The position numbers and the translations under genes were made by a program. The notes beneath the pieces were generated by a model. It did not search any database and had not been told where the DNA came from. It saw only the letters and a list, made by a program, of their open reading frames with translations. A stretch of DNA of 64,000 nucleotides, from the NCBI GenBank assembly GCA_905221605.1, contig CAJNDS010002535.1, positions 239,501-303,500 on the forward strand. The letters run 5' to 3'. The first letter of the stretch is position 1. The number at the start of each line of letters is the position of its first letter. Shown here piece after piece: positions 22,644 through 34,733 of the stretch. Source of the DNA: Symbiodinium natans (Eukaryota > Sar > Dinophyceae > Suessiales > Symbiodiniaceae).

Positions 22644-23669
22644 CTGGTTGGAAAGCCTGGAGCCCGAGGCGTAGCGCGCGTCGCAGAGAACAACGGCCCC
22701 ATAGTCAGTTCCTCACTTTTGGCGTATCGGGCTTCTCACCCTAAACCCTAGACCCTAAACCCTAATTAAACCCTAAACCCTAAACCCTAAACCCTAACCC
22801 CTAAAGCCTGGCTTCGGGGGCTCGAGGGGCTTTAGCGGGTTGTAAGTTTAGGGTTCCAGAGGCTTGGGTTTTAGGGGTTTAAGGCGTTTCAGGGGGGGGG
22901 GGGGTTCTGAAGTTTCGGGCTCTAGGATCTTGAGGCTATAAACGACTTTGCCGGTTGTATGTTTGAGGGCGGGTTCGGGTCTAGGGCGCTTAGACCTGCG
23001 AATTCATGTGGGAAGTTCTCTGTAGCAGGTGTATTTTGTTTGGCTAGTTGCCTATGCTAACCTCCCCCTCCTACTTAGGATCTCGCAACTCGAACAGGAC
23101 AAGAAACTGTGAGTTTTTCAGCTCAGCTGTAGACTTACAGATTCCAGCTAAAATCCGAAAATGAGGGGCCCCTTCTCGGGGTCCATTTTACAGAGGAATC
23201 CTACTATTTGCCGACTTTAGGCTTCCCGAATTTTCGTAAGCCGACATGTCTGGCGTTTGATTGATCCATGTCTGGCTGTTTGGCACTGTGCACGAGATCA
23301 TGTGGCCCCCTGGGACAAACCCTGCGCAAAACAATCCCGAATCGCAACAGCAACAACAGCAACATAGACGATTACTGCATTTGTTGCCATTGTGCAGCAG
23401 CCCTGTGAAACCAACAGTGCCTTTTTTGTGCTATTGCTTCTCACCAGGAACCCTCAGAACCCTCGAACCCTTAACGGTTTAGTGTTTAGGGCTTAGGTTT
23501 TCTTAACCCCTAAGCCCTGAAACCCCCACGGTTGGGGGCCGGGTTCTTCCCAGACATCCCACCGAAATCCTCCACAACACCGATCTTGGAGTCAAGGGTT
23601 TAGGGCCACGCGCGTTGCAAATCAAGGGCTTAGGGCTGTATACAAGGGCCGAGGGTCAAAGCCCTTGCA

Positions 23670-23739
<70 letters not shown>

Positions 23740-26700
23740 GGGTGATGGTGGTGGGTGATGGTGGTGGGTGATGGTGGTGGGTGGTGGTGGTTGGTGGTTG
23801 GTGGTTGGTGGTGGTGGGTGATGGTGGTGGGTGGTGGTGGGTAGGGGTGGGTGGGGGTGGGTGGGGGTGGGTGGTCGGCCATCAGCCCACAACCGTTCTT
23901 ACAGCCTTTTTGTCCGAGGCTCGATGTCGAATGGCTCGGCCGAGTGTTTGGTTCACAGCCCGGATCGCCTCGAACACGGTGAGGGTTTGGGGCTTAGGGC
24001 GGTCGGGTCTCACAAGTACGGTTGCTTTGGGGGGATCCCCGGTGGTCCTATGTCAGGTGCTCAAGCCCCTAAAAAACCTAAACCTACGCCCTGAAGAACC
24101 CTAAACCCTTAACCCTCAACTCTGTGTGTGTGTGTGTGTGTGTGTGTTTGTTTTTTGTTTTTGTTGTGTTTTTTTTTTTTTTTTTTTTTTGGGGGGGGGG
24201 CAGCTTACAGTAGGGATTGGGTTGCCACTTGTCGGTTTACCAGGCAGGGGAGGGGGGGGAGGGGCACACAGCTAAAGACGTTCAACTTCTCGAGTGTTGC
24301 CGGCTCTTGGCAATAGCACTGGTATACTATATATATATATGTACACATCCAAATGCAAATATATAATTCAACATAACAGCGAAAATCGCTATACCAAGGA
24401 TAGGAATAACGCCAACCAAAGCAGCGATGGCAACACGTCCTAATGCAAGCCCAGGGGCCCTCCTACAGAGAGGGACTGGTCAAAACTTAGAAAAGGGCTC
24501 TGGGGGCCTGAATTTCTGGAATGTTTTGGGGAGCCCAAGAGCCTCATGACCATCATCATGGTATCTTCCAGGAGTTTCTGGTCAGCAGCCCGAGGTTCCG
24601 GAGCAAAACGGGAGAGCAAGGCCTAATCGCTGACTCCCCCCTTAAAGTTTCCGGCGTGCTTCGGGTTAGGATTTGGGGATTACAAGCAAAAGTCGCTGCG
24701 GCAGCCTCACTTAAGTTCAGGCTTTCGGCTTTGGGCTTTAATTCGGCTCTAGGGAATATTCCGCAAGTCATCTGGGTTACAGACTGCTTGTCTCCATTCA
24801 CCCCTTACTTTAAACTCTAAACCCAAGAATTACCACCGTTTTAACCCGCCCATCGCCACCTCCGCTCCCCTCCCCCCTAAACCCTAAAGCCCCAAACCCT
24901 AAACCCTAAACTCTATACCCTAAACCCTAAACCCTAAACCCTTAATCCTAAACCCTAAACCGCCTCTCGATGGTACCAGCGCTGGCCGTCGCCTTTCACG
25001 CCCTTGGCGTCGAGGAAGTCCTGTCTCGCGGTTTCGGGTTTCAGGGAAAGGTTTAGGGTTTCAGGTCATAGGGTTGTAGGGTGTCAAGGTTTCATGATTT
25101 AGGGTAAGGTTTCTAGCACTTAGGGTTTAGGGTTTAGGGTTTAGGGTTCAGGGTTCTAGAGTTTAGGGTTTCAGGGTTACAGACTTTAGGGCTTCAGGGT
25201 TGTAGAGTTCAGCGTTTCTGGGTTATAGGGTTTAGGGTTTCGGGCTTATAGAGCTTAGGGTTTCAGGGTTTAGGGTTTAAGGTTTAGGTGTTAAGCACCG
25301 CGGGATTTTGATCCTAAGTGGCGGGCCCTTGTTCTGAGCACCTCAAACCAACAAGGAGTACACGATCTGTAGTAGAAAGAACACTGATAATGAGGATGAA
25401 TTCTGCTCATTTGTACCAGTCACGGTAGTATCGAACCACAAAACACCACGCCCTGGCGCGTGAGACGTGTTCAGCCCTGGCACTAAGCCCTGAACCCTAC
25501 ACCTTAAGCCTTGACCCCCAAACCCTATACCCCATACCCGAAAGCAAGAAGCTAAACCCTAAACCCCAAACCCTGAACCCTGAACCTTGAAGCCTGAAAT
25601 TGAAACCCTGAAACTGCTTTTGGTGGGGGGTCGGGGGAGGGGGGGGACCCTAAACCCTGAACCCTAAACCCTAAACCCCAAGGGGGGTGGGCCTGCTTGA
25701 GAATCACCCTCAGCTCGTTGCGAGCGGGGTATGGGATGCCAACCATGACCTCACGGGATCATTTACAAGGGGTTTAGGGGTTTAGAGGGTTTAGAGGAAT
25801 TAGGATGTTTACGTGGTTTAGGGGGTTCAGAGGGTTTAGGGGGTTTTAAGGGTTTAGGGGGTATAGAGGGTTTGGGGGGTTTAGAGGGTCTATGGGGTTT
25901 TGGGGGTTTAAGGGTTTCGGAGGTTCAGAAGATTTGGTTCTGGGTTCAGGTGGAAAGGGTGTTTCGTGGTTTTATGGCGGGCTGATCGTTTCTTTCGATC
26001 CGGAGGGTACACCCTGATCTACTATCTGCTTAAGGACCCCCCCCCCCCCCCAAAAAAAAAAAAAAAGAAGAAGTTATAATCCCAAAACCCTTAAAAACCC
26101 CAAATGACAAAAAGCCCTAAAACCCCTAAAAACCCGAGAAAGCATAAACACCCTAAACCCCAAAACCCTAATAAACCCTAAAACCCTCAACCCAAAACCC
26201 TGAAAACCCTGAAACCCCTAAACCCTAAACCCTGCAGTTCCGAGACCGGGGCGACTGTGCGGCACTGCTTGTCCGTGAAATCCTCAGCTCGCAGAAGGAC
26301 CCCAAACCCTTCCTGTCTCTCACTTCCTGGCCCTTACTTCCTACGAGTCGGGTTTAGGGGTTAGGAAAGGTCAGGGCGCGGATGAACCTCAGAATATCCT
26401 AGCTTCAAACCCAAACACTAAGCCCTAACTCAACCCCAAAGCCTGAACCCCCAAACCCTGCTGTTCAAGAAAGTCTACGGCTCCTAACTCATGCTGCCTA
26501 CTGAAAACCGGACCTTTCTGGTCCGAAGTCAGTTCGGCTCCGCAGATTTTCGGGCTTCGGGTAGAGGGCTTAGTGTTTTCAAACTTCGATAAGACACAGC
26601 GAGTTGCCCCCAAAGCCCTCAGCCCTAAACCCTAGGATCTAAACAATGAGTGTCCCAGGGCTGCGTGCGCTTTTGAAACGGGCGAAGCCTTGTCGGTAAC

Positions 26701-28079
26701 GCTGGAACGCATCAGTAGTCCTAGGTCAGGGTTTAATGGTAATCCTAAAACCCAAAACCCCAAACCCCAAACCCTAAACCCTAAACCCTAAACCCAAACT
26801 CTTAACCCTAACCCGTTAGGGTCGATAACGTGACGCAAGTCTTGCACATAACTGGGACTTTGCGGGAAGCTAAGCCCCCACTAGGGTTGAGGGTTTAGGG
26901 CTTAGGGTTTCAAGCGGTGCACAAGCCCTGGTTCAAGCAACACAAAAATCTCAGCCGTCGCTACCATCGTCCAAACACTAAGCCCCACGAAGCTAGCCCT
27001 AAACCCTAAACCCTACGCCCCAAACCCTCAAGTTGCCCCTAACTCCCAAACCAAGAAACCCGCTGGCCCATAATTTGTTGGGTTCAGGGCTTTATAAGGC
27101 TTGATACACTCTAAGCAATAAACCCTATGTAGCCCTAAACCCTAAACCCTATGTAGCCCTAAACCCTAAACCCTAACCCTAAACCCTAAACCCTAAACCC
27201 TACATCCGGTCAAGCGAATCTGATTCTTGCAAGTGGAGCTGCGATGCCCTCGCAGAGCTTTCCACGGCAAACGGCCGCGAGGATGGCGCCTGAGCCTCCT
27301 GTGAGGGACAGAGTCTTACGGCTCTTAGGGTAGGGTTTAGGGTTTAGGGTTTAGGGTTCAGGGTTTAGGGTTGAGGGTTCAGGGTTCAAGGTTCAGGGTT
27401 TAGGGTTCAGGGTTCAGGGTTTAGGGTTTAGCCTTAGGTTCTGAGTTCCCTTGGGGAAAGAAAGGCTAACCTCTGGGTGTTTAAGGGGCCTTATACTACC
27501 CCAAAAGGTCAAAGGTTACCCACCCAGCACCTTAATTGCATGAAACAGGGTTGATTTTTTCTGCTGTTGGTGAATGTGTGAGGGGTTCCTTATGAATATT
27601 GGTGAGTGTAGATAATTGGTGTCTTTTTGGGGATGCGAGAAAGATTAGTATAAATCCTACTTCACATGGTCCCTTCATATGGGCCTTACTCGGGGAACAC
27701 TGTATACCTCTTATATCCAAGAACCAACGGCCTTCTTGAAAAGGCCCCAGCTCTAAACCCGGACACATCCGAGTCGACTTTACAGAGGGATCTCCCCTAA
27801 ACGGTCCAAGTGGCAGCAATTACGCAACAGCATCCCCAATCCCTCTCAAGAAAAAGGAGGCATCGCGAGTCGGGACGGATTAGGGTTCAAGTTTAGGGTT
27901 TAGGGTTTAGGGCTTAGGGTTTAGGGTTTAGGGCTAAGGGTTTCGGGTTTTGTTTAAGGTTTCGGGTTTAGGCCGTAGGCTTTCTAAGCTCAAAGCCCAT
28001 ACTCACCCCCCTGAGCCCTCCAGCCTTTCTCCAGCGTGGCCGAGTACTCTTGCATGACCCTCTTCGTCTCCTCATTGCC
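22644..28079 (-). CDS. Helicase gene: exons with motifs V and VI
   Basis: 28025-28079 reads GNEETKRVMQEYSATLEK, 27243-27298 GSGAILAAVCRGKLCEGI (motif V), 26253-26282 DFTDKQCRTV, 25693-25749 VMVGIPYPARNELRVILKQ, 24964-25020 DFLDAKGVKGDGQRWYHRE, 23923-23968 AIRAVNQTLGRAIRHR (motif VI, arginine fingers GRAIRHR) and 22644-22711 TDYGAVVLCDARYASGSRLS. This is the most diagnostic part of the gene. Introns are ~0.5-1.2 kb, and most have TTTAGGG-type repeats just after the donor and CCCTAAA-type repeats before the acceptor (sense). Confidence 0.92.
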
Positions 28080-31000
28080 CTGGCAAACACTCCCTAAGGG
28101 TGGGTGTTCCAAAAAAACATGTAGAGACTATAGGTGCACGGGGCAGTTCTCAAAATTCTGGGTTCCCTTTTTTGGGGGTGCTGTGCACAGTACGGCACCT
28201 TGTAAACAGGACCGCCAAAAAGGGACCCTCATTCAGGTTTAGGGTTTAGGGTTTAGGGTTTAGGGTTTAGGGTTTAGGGTTTAGGGTTTAGGGTTTAGGG
28301 TTTAGGGTTTAGGGTTTAGGGTTTAGGGTTTAGGTGTTAGGGTTTAGGGTTTAGGGTTTAGGGTTTAGGGTTTAGGGTTTAGGGTTTAGGGTTTAGGGTT
28401 TAGGGTTTAGGGTTTAGGGTTTAAGGTTTTGGGCTTAGGGTTACCCAATTGGACCCGGACGATGTCTCTCAGGAATCCCCCAGGCTTCGAAGGAACGATG
28501 GGCCAAGCAAGTTCGTAGTTCTCCGGGACAGGCCACATAACCTAAGAAAGCCCTAACTGCAGGTAGCCCTAAGCCCTAAGCCCTAAGCCCTAAACCCTAA
28601 ACCCGAAACCCCAAACCCATCGTCTTTGGACTCCATCTTTGGACTTCTAAGGTTGAAGTCTTGGGTTACTCCTCTTTCAAGATCCGCTAAGGTAATATGG
28701 GGCCAAAGTAGGATTCTATCCGGGAACACTTTGCGTAAACCCTAAACCCTAAACCCCAAACCCTAAAACCCTTCTGGAAATGAGCTTGGAGCTCGGGAAC
28801 CCCCCCCCCCCCCCCCCCCCCAGCCAGGTCCCACCTTGGGCTCCTCGAATACGGGCTTCTCCTCAGTGGGCTGCTGCGGTGTCAGGTGCCAGGACACAGG
28901 GCTTCTTATTGGGGCTTAGTTGTCCTAAACCCTAAACCCTAAACCCTAAACCCTAAACCCTAAACCCTAAACCCTAAACCCTAAACCCTAAACCCTAAAC
29001 CCTAAACCCTAAACCCTAAACCCTAAACCCTAAACCCTTCTTTCGTTTCGATGAGAGTCTACCCGAAACCCTTGAACCCTAAACCCGTTCGACTCAGCGA
29101 TTGGAAAAGCCTAGGGGCTTAGGGTTGGGTTTGGAGTTTAGGTTTAGGGTTTGGGGTTGACGGAAGGATTGATGGGTCTAGGTCTTGGGGTTTAGGGTTT
29201 AGAGGGTTAAGGCTTACAAGGTTGCAGCGCTTGGGGAATCAATCCGAAAGTAGCCCCGGATAAAGCGGAGCAACTGCGCAAAAGACGTTGGGAAGTATCA
29301 TGGAAACCCTAAGCCCTAAACCCCAATCCCTAAACAATAAACCCTAAACCCTAAGCCCTAAACCCTAAACCCTAAACCCCAGCCTCGGCTACATGCTCCC
29401 AACTTGCGCGGCTGTATTTTGTCGCGCAGGGAGTCGGTAGTCGCGAGTGGTTTGGGGTTTCGGGTTTTGGGGTTTAGGGTTCGGGGTTAAGAGTTTTGGG
29501 GTTTAGGGTTTGGGGTTTGGAGTTTGGGGTTTAGGGTCTGGGGATTGGAGTTAGGGCCTAGGAAGACATTACAATCCATAACACGCCGCTTGCAACAAGT
29601 TAAAATACATCGTGAAGCGGCAAAGGGCTCGCATGACCTGAACCCTGGCCCGAAACAAACCCTAAACCCCAAACCCGAAACCCGATAAACCCGAAACCTG
29701 CTGGTTCTAATAAGGAATGAGGGAATGAGGTAGCCTAAAGTATCCCTTAAGGGGTAGATGTATAGGGGGCGTTTTGGTACCTAATTCCCTCAATCCCTAC
29801 TACGAACCTAAACCCTAAACCTTAACCCTAAACCCTAAACCCTAAACCCTAAGTGAACCCAAAAGGAATCTAAGGCATGTTGGGGCGAACCGGGGCTCGC
29901 TGGCGATCTCCGACAGCAGTCCAATCCGCCGCCAGGTTTCGAAGATGCTCTCCTTCCTGAAAAGTTCGGGGTTTAGGGTTTAGGGTTAGGGTTTAGGGTA
30001 TGGGGAGGGGGGGGGTCCTGATTCAGGGGTTTGGCTTGGGGGCTTACAGTGGGAGAGCATCTCCTGAAAGCTTAGTAGCTTCTTAAGGTGGGTGCTTTAA
30101 GGTTGAGGGTCTCGGGCCCTAGGGTATGGAGCCTGTGAGCGAATGTCGTGGGGTTCTTCGGGCGGGCGGGTATTTCCGTCCTTGACTGGTAAAAGCTAGA
30201 ACATGAGATGCTGAACCCTAAGCCCCAAGCCCCAAACCCTAAACCCCAAGCACCTCGACCCTAAACCCTAAACACTAAACCCCAAACCCTAAACCCTAAA
30301 TTCCCTAAACCGTCCGAGGCACATGCCATAGGAGGAGAACGCTAGGAGCAGGCCATCGGGAGTGGTTGCCTCGGCTCCAATCAATTGCCATGGGGAGAAC
30401 CTTGCACTAAGGAATAGACCTAGGGTTCAGGGTTTAGGGTTTAGGGTTTAGGGTGCAGGTACAGGGGCGGCAATGATGGAGGAAAGTACAGTGCCCCTAG
30501 CTTAGTTGGGCTCTTTGGGAAGCATTTGCAATATTTCAAAGCCTAAACCCTAAACCCTTAACCCTAAACCCTAAACCATTGATGGGACTTCCTGCGAGCT
30601 ATTTTTTGTTTTGCCCACAGCCTAGTAGCCATGAACAGCCAACACAAAAGACCTGTAAGCCCTGTATAAACACTATAGGCCCCATAGGCCCAACAAACCC
30701 TGTAGAACCTATATAACCACTATAAGCCCTATAAGCTCGATAACTTTAGGCCTCAGGCAAGCAAGTGGAGCTCAGTGGCTCAGTGGTCTAAAGTGCTTTG
30801 AATGGCTTCAAGGGCTTAAAAGGGCTTGAAGGGCTTAAAGGGCCTGAAGCCAGGGAAGCAACAAGGCTTCTGATCCTAAACCCACCCTAAACCCTAAACC
30901 CTAACCCCAACCCCCGAAACCCTCAACCCGAAACTCCCGAGTGACCCATGGCATGGCGCAGCCCAAGGGGCGGCCAGGCGCTTGACCGTGTTGCCCAGCT

Positions 31001-34000
31001 CCTCTCCGGTTGAAGAAATTAGGGGTTCAGGGTTTCGGGGTTAGGGCTTGCCGCGTTCAGTTCTGAACTATTTTGTTTTTGTCCAGCTCCTCTCTCTGTC
31101 TCTCGCTCGCTCGCTCCGCTTCTGCAGTTTAGGGAGTAGGGCTCCTTCTCTCTTCCCACAAGTGCAGGAGGAATCTCACAGGAGCCCTCATAATGGCCAA
31201 CGATATCGCCCGTTTAACCAACCTAAATACGAAACCCTCGCCCCCTAAACCCCAAACCCTAGCCGAATAGAGCGGTCTTGCCCGCTGGGAAGCGTGTGTA
31301 CATTTTGTTGAGCAAGTGAAGGATGGTGATTCTCCACACATGGCAGGAGCCCACATGATGAGAAGGTCTGGCATATCGCCATCGTGCTGTGACAGCAGGC
31401 CTGAGACCCCAGAACTGTTTGGGGCTTCGTGCTTGGGGTAACAACCCTAAACCCTGAACCCTAAACCCTAAACCAAGTCCTTTGCGTAGGACAGCTCGTT
31501 CCTGTTCGCGAAGGTGGCATCCAGGCTGACCTGCACTCGGGCAATTTCACGGGTTTAGGGTTTAGGGTTTAGGGTTTAGGGTTCAGGGTTTAGGGTTTAG
31601 GTTTGGGGCTTTCGAATTCTGGGTGTTGAGGCCCTATGCTCCTAAACAACCAGCCCCCAATTAATCCCTAAAGAAGCCATGCACCCGAGACTTGGTGATG
31701 GTGAGTTTCCCTCACTCAATAGCCCGAAATCCAAAAAAAAAACCAAACCCTAAACCCCTAAACTCTGAACCCTAAATAACCCCGCAACCCTGAACCCCAA
31801 ACCCCAAAAGCCCCCAGAGCGTTTGCACCTGCTGAGGGCCTTTACACACCACGGCTCCAAGCAGCTGCTTGCCTGAGTTTGATGTGCTTCTTGGGGTGGG
31901 ATTAAGGCGAAGGGTTTAGGATTTAGGGTTTGGGTTTAGGGTGTAGGGTGCAGGGTGTACGTAGGGTGTAGAGTGTAGGGTTTAGGGTTTAGGGTTTGGG
32001 GTTTAGGGTTCAGGGTTTGGGGTTTAGGGGTTTAGGGGTTTAGGGGTTTAGGGGTTTAGGGGTGTAGGGGTTTAGGGGTTTAGGGGTTTAGGGGTTTAGG
32101 GGTTTAGGGGTTTAGGGGTTTAGGGGTTTAGGGGTTTAGGGGTTTAGGGGTTTAGGGGTTTAGGGGTTTAGGGGTTTAGGGGTTTAGGGGTTTAGGGGTT
32201 TCGGGGTTTAGGGGTTTAGGGGTTTAGGGGTTTAAAAAACAACCAAAAAGTAAAAAAACAGAAACAGCTTACAAAAAAAAATAGACAAAACCCTCTACAA
32301 AACCGAACAACAAGACCCTGAAAAGTCCCAATAACAAACCGACAAACAAGACCCTAAAAAGTCCCAACAACGCCCGGGGGCTGGGGTCGATCACATGGGA
32401 GTTCTCCAACATCACAGGAAAGGGCACCTCCGAGCTGGGTTGGTTTAGGGTTTAGGGTTTAGGGTTTAGGGTTTAGGGTGTAGGGTTTAGGGTTTAGGGT
32501 TTTGGATCTAGGGTTTAGGATTTAGGGTTTAGGGTTTAGGGTTTAGCACCTTTGCGCCTCGTTGTTTAATAGAGGGGCCTGCATAATTAGAACAAGGTTT
32601 TGGGGGGTTACTATAGTATATTTATAAAGGGACCCTAAGGGAAATGTTTTTTAGTAATTCTTCCCACCCGTATATGAATTGGGCTTTAGGGTTCAGGGTT
32701 CAGGGCTCTGAGGGCTATTTGAGGCTTTTTTTTAGTGGGTTTATAGCGTCACATATGTGTACATCGATAGAGCTTTAAGAAAATTCAGGGTTTACAAGGT
32801 TTAATCCGAGCTTCTGTTTAATTGGTGGGGGGGCCCCCCCCCCCCCCTCCACAATAAGGAATGCAGGGTTCCGCAATAGTTGGACCATGGCCCTGTATTG
32901 ATTCTCTTTTCAAAACAATAGGCTGCAGATCTCTGAGGTGCTGTAGCTTTGCGTCTCCGCAAGCAAAACAAGAAGCCTGCCGACAGATTTTTGAACCCCC
33001 CCAAATAAAATTCCTTTAAATGTGGGGTGTTTGTCCCATACGAAATCCACCCTAATGGAAAGTAGTCTTCCGGCGGGCTTCCGGCCAAAAAAAATTTCTT
33101 TAAATGTGGGGGTATTAATTAAACTGATGCTCGGGATTAGGGTGCAGGAGGGAATCTCAGATAGGGGAGATTCCAACTTTTTAAGGATTCAAGGGCTGCT
33201 GCAAGAGTTTGCAGTACCCCAGCCTCTGTAACTCAGGACCAAACCCCAAACACCAAAACCCCACGCCACAAACCCAAAACCCCAAAACCCCAAACCCAAG
33301 ACCCCAAGCCCGAAACCCTCAACCCTAAAAAACCCCAAACCCTAAACCCTAAACCCCAAACCCCCACAAACCGCACATCCTTTCGGGAATGGCGCCCCAA
33401 AGGCATCGGCAGTGCTCTGCAGGGGCGAGAGGGTTCCTGCAAGGGTCCCCGGTGAGCTCAGGATGCGAATTAGGGTTGTGACGTTTAGGGTTTAGGGTTT
33501 AGGGCTTAGGGTTTCGGGTTTCGGGTCTAGGGTTTCGGGTTTCGGGTTTAAGTTTAGGGTCTAGGGGGTTTATAGGGGTTGATAGGGCTTATCGGCTTTG
33601 TAGGGTTTGCAGGGCTTATAGGCTTTGAAGGGTCTACAGGGTGTGTAGAGGATGTATGGCCCCTTCTGTTTAGGGTAGCCCCAAAGGGACCATAACTTAC
33701 TTGGAGGTTCATGGCACTTATGAACCGACTACTTGTCACTGTACTTATAACCCACTTATAAGTTATAAGCCCCTTAAGTGCCCTAATATGGTTATAAGTA
33801 CAGATATAAGTACAGTTCTGAACACAAAAACTAGACCCTAAACCCTAAACCCTTTATAAACCCTGAACTCTTCTGAGTACAATTCTAATTTGGTCGATAA
33901 GTGCCATGAACCTCCAAGTAGAGAACAGACCACGGTTCTCGAGGCTTAGGGTGCAGTGCAAGATGCACCCTAAGCCCTCGACTCCCAAAGCCCCAGGCCC

Positions 34001-34702
34001 TAGACGCGCTAAACCCTAAACCCTAACCCTAAACCACAAAAAGAGTCTGACATTCCATATGGGTTAGTAGGGTTCGGGGTTTAGGGCTGTGTAGGGATTG
34101 GGGCCAATAGAACATGAAGTTGATTCCGCATCAACCGCAGAAACCCTAAACCCTAAACCCTAAACCCTAAACCCTAAACCCTAAACCCTCCAAGTCCATT
34201 GTGCCCAGCACGGCGATGCCTGAAGTGATGATCACGGAATACACCTCCCACGAGGCAGCACAGCAAGGAAAAGAAGGGTCACCCTATAACTGGCCCTATA
34301 ACCCCTACAAACCACGTACCCCCCCCCCCCCCCAGAAACCCTACAAACCGCATGAACCCTATAAACCCTATATCAACAATGAACCCTAGAGAAACCCTGT
34401 GTAAACGCTGCGCGCGGACCGAAATTGGGAGGGCTCCCTAAACCCTAAACCCTAATTACACCCTACAAACGTAAACCCTAATTAAACCCTAAACCCTAAA
34501 CCCTAAACCCTTCCAGGTTTCTTTGGCGCCTCTTGCTTCTGGAGATCCCGCATGGCCACCGAGCAGGAGAAGCACCAAAGGTACAGCGTGCGCGGGGTCG
34601 GGGCGTCCCTGGGCCGGAGGGCACTTCTCAAAACAGGGGTTTAAGGGTTTAGGGTTTAGGGTCTAGGGTTTAGGGTTTAGGGTTGAGGGCTGAGGGTTGA
34701 GG

Positions 34703-34733
<31 letters not shown>

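Noticed and set aside
23622-23892. Proline/histidine-rich proteins
   Set aside because: Produced by poly-G and GGTGAT repeats read on the minus strand.
26660-26740. A helicase exon (FQRYRQGFARFKSARSPGTL)
   Set aside because: The motif V region is fully covered by 27243-27298 and 26253-26282, which join directly. This piece would disrupt the protein.
31266-31420. A helicase exon (TMAICQTFSSCGLLPCVENH)
   Set aside because: It resembles the motif III to LENSHVI region, but the true exons for that region are at 33394-33436 and 32382-32434. It lies in the wrong order, and the flanking exons join in phase without it.
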